The notes under the pieces are model-generated. The model saw only the letters and a list, made by a program, of their open reading frames with translations. It had not been told where the DNA came from and did no database searches. Shown here one piece after another: positions 1-6,000 of a DNA stretch of 6,807 bases. A program made the position numbers and the translations under genes. This stretch comes from a bacterium (GTDB taxonomy: Bacteria > DYJV01 > JALVYZ01): positions 1 through 6,807 of the forward strand of contig JALVYZ010000380.1 of NCBI GenBank assembly GCA_027037705.1, written 5' to 3'. Position 1 is the first letter of the stretch. Each line of letters opens with the position of its first letter.

Positions 1-1247
1 TGGGAAGATGTTTTAGATGTAATTTTGTAAATTTTTTCAAGTTTTTCTCCTTGATCTAATAAATAAGAATAATGAAATTCATGTCCTCTTGCTTTTTCCC
101 CTTTTTTTGCCAAAAAAGTTTCTTTAAAAAATTTTATTTCTCTATATCCAAGAGATCTCAATCTTTTATCCATAACTGCTTTATCATTGAATATCCCTAC
201 CATTGGAAAAAATTTATTTTTAATATATATGCCTTGTGTTAAATACATGAAACCACCACATTCAGCATAAACATATTTCCCTACTTCAACAAAGTCTCTT
301 ATTTCACTTAAAATAGAACAATTTTTTGAAAGTTTTTCAGCATACAACTCAGGATAACCACCGCCAAAATATAATAATTGTACTCCTTCTGGTAGATGTT
401 TATCATTTAATGGACTAAAATAAACTATTTCAGCACCTAAATTCTCTAAAATTTTTAAATTATCATAATAGTAAAAACAGAATGCATTATCCTTTGCAAC
501 TCCAATTTTAAAATTTTTTTTCTTTTTTGTAGTTTTGATATTATGTTTTAAATTTAATTCAAACCTTGAAAGTTCTAACAACTTTTCAAAATTAACTCTT
601 TTTAAAGCAATTTCTGAAAATTTTTCAATTTTTTCTTTGAATTCTATATTATCTTCGATAGTTACAAGTCCTAAATGTCTTGAAGGAAGATCTGGTAAAT
701 CTCCTCTAAAAAAATGTCCAACAATCTCAATGTTACAATAATTAGTTATAGCTTCTTTTAAATATTCTAAATGTCTTTCGCTTCCCACATTATTTAATAT
801 TACCCCTTTTACATTTAAATCACTGTCAAAATTTTTATATCCATTAATAACAGCTGCTATGCTTCTTGCCATGCTTTTGCAATCAACAACTAAAATTACA
901 GGCAAATTAAGCCATTTTGCCATTTGTGCAGAACTTCCATCTTCACTAATACCAGAAAATCCATCAAATAATCCCATTACTCCTTCAACTACACCAACAT
1001 CATTATTAGAAGAAAATCTTGAATAAAAATTTCTAATATTATAATCTTTAGATAACATCCAACCATCTAAATTTATTGAAGTATTTCCAGCAACAATTGT
1101 ATGGTATCCAGGATCAATAAAATCTGGACCTATTTTAAATGGAAGGACATTGTAATTTAACGATTTTACCCCAGCAATTAATGAAATTGTAATGGAGGTT
1201 TTGCCGACACCACTATGGGTGCCAGCAATCATAAATTTGAAAGGCAT
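1..1247 (-). CDS. cbiA: Cobyrinate a,c-diamide synthase family protein (partial, C-terminus off the left edge)
   Basis: Members of this family use ATP and glutamine to amidate the a and c acetate side chains of cobyrinate in cobalamin synthesis, in the cytoplasm. 415 residues are visible; family members have about 450, so only the tail is missing. The N-terminal ATP-binding (dethiobiotin-synthetase-like) domain covers about residues 1-190. It has a P-loop GTHSGVGKT at 9-17, GPDFIDPGYH at 40-49 and EGVMGLFDG at 88-96. The glutamine amidotransferase domain starts near 246, with GGGYPE at 295-300, the nucleophile Cys330 in AECGG and RGHEFHYS at 387-394, which carries the catalytic His. The ATG at 1247 overlaps the ilvE stop by one base (TAATG) and has only a weak Shine-Dalgarno, so translation is probably coupled to ilvE. 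Relatives that amidate sirohaem or Ni-sirohydrochlorin (DsrN, CfbB) look alike. No other cobalamin gene is in view, so the family is certain but the exact substrate is inferred. Confidence 0.93.
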   Translation of the reverse strand, partial: MPFKFMIAGTHSGVGKTSITISLIAGVKSLNYNVLPFKIGPDFIDPGYHTIVAGNTSINLDGWMLSKDYNIRNFYSRFSSNNDVGVVEGVMGLFDGFSGISEDGSSAQMAKWLNLPVILVVDCKSMARSIAAVINGYKNFDSDLNVKGVILNNVGSERHLEYLKEAITNYCNIEIVGHFFRGDLPDLPSRHLGLVTIEDNIEFKEKIEKFSEIALKRVNFEKLLELSRFELNLKHNIKTTKKKKNFKIGVAKDNAFCFYYYDNLKILENLGAEIVYFSPLNDKHLPEGVQLLYFGGGYPELYAEKLSKNCSILSEIRDFVEVGKYVYAECGGFMYLTQGIYIKNKFFPMVGIFNDKAVMDKRLRSLGYREIKFFKETFLAKKGEKARGHEFHYSYLLDQGEKLEKIYKITSKTSS

Positions 1248-2317
1248 TACTCTATAATAAAGTTCCAGCCATATTTATCAGGCTTCTCTCCATATTGAAT
1301 TCCAGTAATTTCATCAAAAAGCATCTTTGCTATTGGTCCTGTCTCTCCATTGTTTATAACAATTTTTTTATCCTCATGAGCAAGCTCACCAACTGGAGAT
1401 ATTACTGCAGCAGTTCCTGTCCCAAATATTTCATCTAATTTTCCATTTTCATTAGCTTCAAAAATTTCATCAATTGAAACTCTTCTTTCTGTGACTTTGT
1501 ATCCTTTATCATTTAAAATTTTAATTACACTTTCTCTTGTTATTCCAGGTAAAATTGTACCAGTATCTATAGGAGGAGTTAAAATTTCTCCATCAATTAC
1601 ACAGAAAAAGTTCATTGTGCCAACTTCTTCTACATACTTATGTTCTTTACCATCAAGCCATAAAACCTGAGTATAACCTTTTTTCTGTGCTTCAGTTGCA
1701 GGATAAAGACTAATTGCATAATTTGCTGCAGCTTTTGTAAAACCAAGTCCACCTTCACAAGTTCTTGAATATTTGCCTGAAGTTATTAATTTAACAGGGT
1801 TAAATCCCTCTTTGTAATAAGGACCAACAGGAGATAATATAACCATATAATAATATGTTTTTGAAGGTCTAACACCTAAAAAAGGCTCAGTTGCAAAAAT
1901 AAATGGTCTAATGTAAAGAGAAGATCCTTTTTTCTGTGGAATCCATGCTCTATCCAATGAAACTAATTCTTTAATTCCTTCTATAAAAATTTCTTTTGGC
2001 ACTTTTGGCATACATAATCTTTCACAGGTTTTTTCAAATCTCTCACAATTTTTATCAATTCTAAATATATTAATTTTATCATCAACTGTTTTAAATGCTT
2101 TTAATCCTTCAAATCCTAACTGTCCATAATGAAGGGAACACATTGCTGGATTTACAGAAATTTCTCCAAATGGGACTATTTTTGGCTTTTCCCATTTTTC
2201 ATCTTTATATTCCATAATTAACATATGGTCTGTAAAAATTGTTCCAAAAACTAAATTTTCAAGGTCATAATTATCAATTTTGCTTTTTTCAACCTTTTTA
2301 ATTTCTAAATCTATCAT
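1247..2317 (-). CDS. ilvE: Branched-chain amino acid aminotransferase (PLP fold type IV, large form)
   Basis: This cytoplasmic PLP enzyme transfers amino groups between Leu/Ile/Val and 2-oxoglutarate, the last step of branched-chain amino acid synthesis and the first of their breakdown. The 356 residues fit the larger BCAT form (Bacillus/eukaryote-like) rather than the roughly 310-residue E. coli form. Visible landmarks are LHYGQLGFEGLKAF at 62-75, RPF at 137-139, the PLP lysine Lys195 in GFTKAAANYA, EEVGTMN at 230-236, DTGTILPGITRES at 251-263, the phosphate-binding FGTGTAA at 298-304, and the family C-terminal pattern IQYG..PDKYGW at 340-351. The redox CXXC of mammalian BCATs is absent; the site reads AVIS. 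The ATG at 2317 is preceded by AAGGGGAG at 2323-2330, which fixes the start. It is the first gene of a leftward operon with the cbiA-type gene, which it overlaps by one base. Confidence 0.97.
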   Translation of the reverse strand: MIDLEIKKVEKSKIDNYDLENLVFGTIFTDHMLIMEYKDEKWEKPKIVPFGEISVNPAMCSLHYGQLGFEGLKAFKTVDDKINIFRIDKNCERFEKTCERLCMPKVPKEIFIEGIKELVSLDRAWIPQKKGSSLYIRPFIFATEPFLGVRPSKTYYYMVILSPVGPYYKEGFNPVKLITSGKYSRTCEGGLGFTKAAANYAISLYPATEAQKKGYTQVLWLDGKEHKYVEEVGTMNFFCVIDGEILTPPIDTGTILPGITRESVIKILNDKGYKVTERRVSIDEIFEANENGKLDEIFGTGTAAVISPVGELAHEDKKIVINNGETGPIAKMLFDEITGIQYGEKPDKYGWNFIIE

Positions 2318-2320
2318 TTT

Positions 2321-2376
2321 TTCTCCCCTTTACGTAAACTTTAAAAGTTTTTAACAAAATAATGAGGAATATTCAA
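2321..2376 (-). promoter_or_regulatory. Candidate ilvE promoter and ribosome binding site
   Basis: Reading leftward, TTGAAT (2376-2371) is followed after 17 bases by TAAAAA (2353-2348). This would start transcription near 2341 and give a leader of about 24 bases ending in the strong Shine-Dalgarno AAGGGGAG (2330-2323). The -10 matches only four of six consensus positions and the area is very AT-rich, so the promoter is tentative; the ribosome site is clear. A perfect TATAAT also occurs leftward at 2424-2419 but has no matching -35. Confidence 0.4.
2336..2350. repeat. 7-1-7 perfect inverted repeat between ilvE and its promoter
   Basis: AAACTTT-A-AAAGTTT is a perfect palindrome around A2343. 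It is abutted by a second palindrome, TTTACGTAAA, at 2329-2338. It overlaps the proposed ilvE -10 and start site, where a repressor operator would lie. A further AAACTTT sits at 2404-2410, inside the opposite promoter. AT-rich DNA makes short palindromes by chance, so an operator role is inference only. Confidence 0.4.
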
Positions 2377-2398
2377 TATTTTTTTTCAAAAAATCTAC

Positions 2399-2447
2399 TT
2401 GCGAAACTTTGATTTTTCATTATATTAAAGTAAAAAATTTTAGGAGG
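2399..2447 (+). promoter_or_regulatory. Candidate promoter and ribosome binding site of the M18 aminopeptidase gene
   Basis: TTGCGA (2399-2404), a 16-base spacer and TATATT (2421-2426) form a reasonable vegetative-type promoter (four and five of six consensus bases). It predicts a start near 2433 and a leader of roughly 23 bases. The leader holds a perfect AGGAGG at 2442-2447, eight bases before the ATG, which settles the start codon. Confidence 0.55.
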
Positions 2448-2455
2448 ATTGGGAA

Positions 2456-3856
2456 ATGGAAATAAAAGAGCTTGAAAAGTTAAAATTAAAGAAAAAATCT
2501 GCATGGGAAAAGTATAAAGATGATACATCAAAGGTCTTTAAGTTTTGCGAAAATTACAAAAAATTTCTGGATTTTGCAAAAACTGAAAGAAGAGCATTTT
2601 ATTACATTTATGATGAGGCTAAAAAAAATGGCTTTACAGACTTTAATGAAGGTAAAGATAAACTAATCTTTAAAAATAGAAATAAAAGCATTGCTATTGC
2701 AAAAATTGGAAAAAAGCCATTAAAATATGGAATTAAATTAATTGTATCTCATATTGATGCACCAAGACTTGATCTAAAGCAGAATCCTCTTTTTGAAGAA
2801 GCAAATGTTGGGCTATTGAGAACTCACTATTATGGTGGAATAAAAAAATACCACTGGGTTAGCATTCCATTAAGTTTTTTCGGAACATTTATTAAAGAGA
2901 ATGGAGAAGTGCTTGAAATAATTATTGGCGAAGATGAAAATGACCCTGTTTTTACAATAACTGATCTATTGCCTCATCTTGCGAGAAAGGTCCAGGGAGA
3001 GAAAAAATTATCAGAAGCTTTGCCTGCTGAAAAACTTGTTGTAACATTTGGGGGAATACCTTTTTTTGATGATGAAGAAGACAAAGAAGTTAAAGATGCA
3101 ATAAAATTAAACATTTTAAAAATTTTAAATGAAAAATACAATCTTATTGAGGAAGATTTTTTAAGTGCTGAGGTTGAGATTGTCCCATCATTTAAAGCAA
3201 AAGATGTTGGAATTGATAGAAGCTTTGTTGGAGCTTATGGACAGGATGATAGAGTTTGTGCATACACCTCATTGAGAGCAATCCTTGATATGGAGGGCAA
3301 TGAATACACCACTGTTGTTTTATTTGCAGACAAAGAGGAAATTGGGAGTGATGGGAATACAGGTTGCAAAGCAAGATTTTTAGAGTATATAGTTGCAAAT
3401 ATTTTAAAAATTGCAGAACCTGGAAATGCAAATGAATTTTATTTAAAAGAGGTCCTTTTTAACTCAAAAGCAATTTCTGCTGATGTAAATGGGGCTTTGG
3501 ATCCTGTTTTTCAGGAGGTTCATGAGCCTCAAAATGCAGCAATTATTGGAAATGGAGTATGTGTTACAAAATTTACAGGTCATGGTGGAAAATATTCTGC
3601 AAATGACGCCCATGCAGAGTATATGGGATATATAAGGAATCTTTTTAATAAAAATGGTATAATCTGGCAAACAGGAGAGCTTGGGAAAGTTGATGAAGGT
3701 GGTGGAGGAACTGTTGCAAAATTTTTAGCTGAATATGGGATGGATATTATTGATTGCGGAGTTGTTTTGCTTGGTATGCATTCACCATTTGAAATTTCTT
3801 CAAAAGTTGATGTGTATGAAACCTATCTTGCTTATAAATGCTTTTTAGAAAAATAG
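2456..3856 (+). CDS. M18 family zinc aminopeptidase (aspartyl aminopeptidase-like)
   Basis: M18 peptidases are cytoplasmic, two-metal enzymes that remove N-terminal residues (often Asp/Glu) from peptides and usually form dodecameric shells. The 466 residues match the bacterial branch of the family, sometimes named apeA. Metal and catalytic landmarks are all present: His99 in SHIDAPRLDL, Asp264 in GQDDR, the catalytic/metal pair Glu294-Glu295 in DKEEIGSDGNTG, Asp343 in SADVNGALDP and His441 in GMHSPFE. Other family signatures are THYYGGIKKYHW at 123-134 and GHGGKYSANDAHAEY at 375-389. The protein therefore looks full-length and active. There is no signal peptide. It is transcribed alone, diverging from ilvE, and its TAG stop lies inside the terminator hairpin shared with the convergent SPFH gene. 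Substrate preference cannot be read from the sequence. Confidence 0.95.
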   Translation: MEIKELEKLKLKKKSAWEKYKDDTSKVFKFCENYKKFLDFAKTERRAFYYIYDEAKKNGFTDFNEGKDKLIFKNRNKSIAIAKIGKKPLKYGIKLIVSHIDAPRLDLKQNPLFEEANVGLLRTHYYGGIKKYHWVSIPLSFFGTFIKENGEVLEIIIGEDENDPVFTITDLLPHLARKVQGEKKLSEALPAEKLVVTFGGIPFFDDEEDKEVKDAIKLNILKILNEKYNLIEEDFLSAEVEIVPSFKAKDVGIDRSFVGAYGQDDRVCAYTSLRAILDMEGNEYTTVVLFADKEEIGSDGNTGCKARFLEYIVANILKIAEPGNANEFYLKEVLFNSKAISADVNGALDPVFQEVHEPQNAAIIGNGVCVTKFTGHGGKYSANDAHAEYMGYIRNLFNKNGIIWQTGELGKVDEGGGGTVAKFLAEYGMDIIDCGVVLLGMHSPFEISSKVDVYETYLAYKCFLEK

Positions 3857-3884
3857 GCGATGGGATTTCCCATCGCCTATTTTT
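3849..3884. terminator. Symmetric bidirectional intrinsic terminator between convergent genes
   Basis: The arms 3849-3865 and 3868-3884 are perfect reverse complements (17 bp) around a TT centre, so the practical loop is about four bases. The core GGCGATGGG/CCCATCGCC is far more GC-rich than its surroundings. The outer A5 and T5 runs give a U-tract after the hairpin on either strand. The rightward aminopeptidase TAG (3854-3856) lies in one arm and the leftward SPFH gene TAG (3877-3879) in the other, so one hairpin ends both transcripts. Confidence 0.93.
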
Positions 3885-4899
3885 CTTTATTCTGTTGAGC
3901 TACTAAATTTCCCTGAATAACAGCATTTCTAATCTGTTCTGCCAAATCTTTTAAACTTCCAGGAGAATGAGGAATTAAAATTGTATTTGTATTTGAATTT
4001 AAACCAATATCTTTCAATGTATCAAAATACTGGGTTAAAAGGACTAAATTCATAACTTCAACTGCACTCTCAACACCTAAAGAAGTTCTAAAATCTTCAA
4101 TGCTCTCTTTTAACCCTTCAATTATTGCTTTTCTCTGATTTGCAATTCCTTCTCCCTGCAATCTTTTACTTTCAGCCTCAGCTTCAGCCTGCTTCACTAC
4201 CTTAATTTTTTCAGCTTCTGCTTTTTCCTTTGCAGCTTCCTTTAATCTTTTTGCAGCATTTATTTCATTCATTGCTTCTTTAACGTTTTTAGCAGGATCA
4301 ACATCAGTTACTGGAGCTTTTAGAATAATATATCCAAAATTATCCATTACCTCGCCAAGTTCCTTTTTTATTGCTAAGGACAAGTCGTCTTTTCTTTCAA
4401 AAACCTCATCTAAATCAAGTTTTGGCACTTCAGCTCTTACAACATCGTAAATGTATGAGCTAATTTGATCTTTAACACTTGTTAATTTATAAGCGGCCTC
4501 ATAGATTTTATCTTTGTTTACAAGATATTGAACTGACACAATAATATTTACAAACACATTGTCCTTTGTTTTTGTTTCAACCTGAACATTTAACTGTTGA
4601 ACTCTCAACGAAAGTTTATATGCAATTCTTTCAATTACAGGTATTTTAAAATTTAATCCTGCAAATGCATGCCTTACATATTTTCCAAGCCTTTCAATCA
4701 CAAAAACTTCCTGTTGCGGAACAATAAAAAGTGAATCAAAAATTATAAGCAATACAACAACAGGAATTGCAATATATTTTAAATTTACAAATAGATTTGA
4801 ACTGAAAAATCCTGTTACAGTTAAAATAAATGTTAAAATAATAATAAAAAATATTACAATGAAAATTTTGACTGGTAAGGGAACCTGTTTTTTATCCAT
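3877..4899 (-). CDS. SPFH/band 7 membrane protein, HIR (hypersensitive-induced reaction)-like
   Basis: SPFH proteins (stomatin, prohibitin, flotillin, HflK/C, HIR) form large ring or cage scaffolds on membranes, often controlling a partner protein or protease. This 340-residue protein has two hydrophobic helices (about 11-29 and 41-60), an SPFH domain (about 60-205) and a charged Ala/Glu/Lys coiled coil (about 205-265). From about residue 97 it closely tracks plant HIR proteins as I recall them: RVQQLNVQVETKTKDNVFVN (99-118), VPKLDLDEVFE (158-168), AMNEINAA (209-216), QAEAEAESKRLQGEGIA (237-253) and LLTQYFDTLKDIG (287-299). HIR proteins are about 285 residues long and lack the transmembrane hairpin, which is extra here. 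An excellent GGAGGTG (4910-4904) precedes the ATG. It is second in an operon, 16 bases after the membrane-protein gene, and ends in the shared terminator. No NfeD-type partner is in view. The family is certain; the cellular role is unknown. Confidence 0.93.
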   Translation of the reverse strand: MDKKQVPLPVKIFIVIFFIIILTFILTVTGFFSSNLFVNLKYIAIPVVVLLIIFDSLFIVPQQEVFVIERLGKYVRHAFAGLNFKIPVIERIAYKLSLRVQQLNVQVETKTKDNVFVNIIVSVQYLVNKDKIYEAAYKLTSVKDQISSYIYDVVRAEVPKLDLDEVFERKDDLSLAIKKELGEVMDNFGYIILKAPVTDVDPAKNVKEAMNEINAAKRLKEAAKEKAEAEKIKVVKQAEAEAESKRLQGEGIANQRKAIIEGLKESIEDFRTSLGVESAVEVMNLVLLTQYFDTLKDIGLNSNTNTILIPHSPGSLKDLAEQIRNAVIQGNLVAQQNKEK

Positions 4900-4915
4900 T
4901 TAGCACCTCCAATAT

Positions 4916-5890
4916 TTATGAATTAAAAAAATCAATTAAAATTTTTACATCTTTTGAAGATAGCAGTGCTCCAATTCTATAAACATCATCATGTGTAATC
5001 ACATGAATTTCAAGACCTTTTTCAAAAGAGGAGTATTTATCAGACCTGTAAACAAAATGTCTTGGCACAACCTTTATTATATTACTTTTATCAATTGTTT
5101 TTTCTGAAATTAAATATCCTAAAAAATATCTCTTAATTTTAAAAGTGTTATTGAATTTTTCAATTTCCCAGGAACTTAATGCATCTTTATTTCCAATAAA
5201 AAAAGTTAAAAAAGACATAAATAAAGCTGTCCCTGGGAAAAATAACCGACACCATACAGGTTTTGGCGGAATAATGAGAAATGTAAAAATAGCAAAAAGT
5301 AATAAAACTCCTGAAAATATAATAAAATCTTTTGGCATTTCATTAAATGGGATATTAATACTTATCCTGTTTTCAGATATTTTGTTTACCTTTGATGAGA
5401 GATTATCTCTTGTAATTCCTAAAGCACACGATTTATCTATAACTTTTAAACCGCATTTTTCTAATTTTTCTGCTAAAATATATATTTTTATTTCCCCTTT
5501 TTTAAAACTCAATTTACTGAGCTTATATGATTTTTTAGTTTTATCTCTAACAGAAACAATAAAAGTCATTCTATATTTTTCAATAATAATCTCAGCGTCT
5601 TCAAAAGGAATAATTGCATTTTTCCAAAAACTTTTTATTAAAATTTTTTTTTCTTTTAAATCAACTTCATTTTTTATTCCAAAAACTATAAAAAAATGAG
5701 CTATTCCATAAAAAATAAATAAAGAAAATCCAATACTAACAATTATTACATTTTTACTGGAAAAGAATATTCCCATTAATCCAATAGAGATGAAAATTAT
5801 CCCAACTAAAATAGTGAGAATATAATCAGGAACAAACTTTATTTTTTCATTTTTTTCTACGGGAATGAAATTCGTTATAAAAAGAAGCAT
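4916..5890 (-). CDS. Four-helix membrane protein with two PH-like soluble modules, function unknown
   Basis: I do not recognise a named family. The 324 residues show two similar halves, each a transmembrane hairpin followed by a beta-rich soluble segment: helices at about 22-42 and 47-70, soluble part 71-187; helices at about 188-207 and 214-232, soluble part 233-324. The soluble parts have the strand-rich layout of bacterial PH-like (DUF304/YdbS-YdbT type) domains, for example EVDLKEKKILIKSFW at 75-89 and WEIEKFNNTFKIKRYF at 241-256, and the last ends in a helix (SSKDVKILIDFF). The domain assignment is tentative. The ATG at 5890 is preceded directly by an in-frame TAA, so the frame cannot extend upstream. 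There is no Shine-Dalgarno, but a promoter -10 lies eight bases before the ATG, suggesting a leaderless message. The gene sits 16 bases upstream of the SPFH gene and is probably co-transcribed with it. A membrane partner of the SPFH scaffold is a reasonable inference, not shown. Confidence 0.82.
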   Translation of the reverse strand: MLLFITNFIPVEKNEKIKFVPDYILTILVGIIFISIGLMGIFFSSKNVIIVSIGFSLFIFYGIAHFFIVFGIKNEVDLKEKKILIKSFWKNAIIPFEDAEIIIEKYRMTFIVSVRDKTKKSYKLSKLSFKKGEIKIYILAEKLEKCGLKVIDKSCALGITRDNLSSKVNKISENRISINIPFNEMPKDFIIFSGVLLLFAIFTFLIIPPKPVWCRLFFPGTALFMSFLTFFIGNKDALSSWEIEKFNNTFKIKRYFLGYLISEKTIDKSNIIKVVPRHFVYRSDKYSSFEKGLEIHVITHDDVYRIGALLSSKDVKILIDFFNS

Positions 5891-5898
5891 TTATTCTG

Positions 5899-5926
5899 TT
5901 TATATCCAAAAATCTAAAAAAATCAA
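5899..5926 (-). promoter_or_regulatory. Promoter of the membrane-protein/SPFH operon
   Basis: Reading leftward, TTGATT (5926-5921), a 16-base spacer and TATAAA (5904-5899) make a good vegetative promoter (four and five of six consensus bases). Transcription would begin about 5892-5890, on or next to the ATG of the membrane-protein gene. The -35 lies in the left arm of the inverted repeat at 5917-5948. Confidence 0.6.
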
Positions 5927-5948
5927 GAAGAAATCTCCTTGATTTTTT
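5917..5948. repeat. 11-bp inverted repeat at the centre of the divergent promoter region
   Basis: AAAAAATCAAG (5917-5927) and CTTGATTTTTT (5938-5948) are perfect reverse complements separated by ten bases. Each arm supplies the TTGATT -35 of one of the two divergent promoters. The arm and spacer sizes resemble an operator for a dimeric regulator, and they are near the 9-9-9 layout of the HrcA CIRCE site, but the bases are not CIRCE. It is too AT-rich to be a convincing terminator hairpin. It could simply be two -35 elements that happen to mirror each other. Confidence 0.6.
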
Positions 5949-5967
5949 AATTTTATTAACTAATAAT
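5939..5967 (+). promoter_or_regulatory. Candidate promoter of the DnaJ-type gene
   Basis: TTGATT (5939-5944), a 17-base spacer and AATAAT (5962-5967) match four and five of six consensus positions and predict a start near 5974. The leader would be about 27 bases and contains AGGAGG at 5991-5996, four bases from the ATG. No CIRCE repeat and no sigma-32-type CCCAT -10 is present, so any heat-shock control would be by another route. Confidence 0.5.
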
Positions 5968-6000
5968 ACTAATGACAGTTTTTTTTTATGAGGAGGAGAG

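Noticed and set aside
535-741. Short + strand open frame opposite the cbiA-type gene
   Set aside because: The opposite strand encodes clear CbiA/CobB family sequence; this frame is low-complexity shadow sequence.
1561-1640. A redox-switch CXXC in the branched-chain aminotransferase, as in mammalian enzymes
   Set aside because: The corresponding site reads AVIS (residues 304-307, encoded near 1397-1408), so no thiol switch exists; this is not unusual for a bacterial enzyme.
2318-2455. A T-box or other riboswitch controlling ilvE
   Set aside because: The predicted leader is only about 24 bases and the whole divergent region is 138 bases with no T-box motif or antiterminator-like structure.
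3192-3670. Two short - strand open frames (3192-3431 and 3464-3670) inside the aminopeptidase gene
   Set aside because: They are antisense to conserved M18 catalytic motifs and have no ribosome binding sites or recognisable domains.
5145-5699. A 184-codon open frame on the + strand, opposite the membrane-protein gene
   Set aside because: It begins at a GTG with no ribosome binding site, has no recognisable domain, and lies fully antisense to a frame that has coherent transmembrane segments, a promoter and operon context.
5917-5948. Reading the inverted repeat as an intrinsic terminator
   Set aside because: The stem is nearly all A-T, the loop is ten bases, and it lies between divergent genes where no transcript needs ending; -35 elements in both arms fit better.
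5891-6000. A CIRCE (HrcA) operator or sigma-32 promoter upstream of the DnaJ-type gene
   Set aside because: Neither the TTAGCACTC/GAGTGCTAA repeat nor a CCCAT-type -10 is present.
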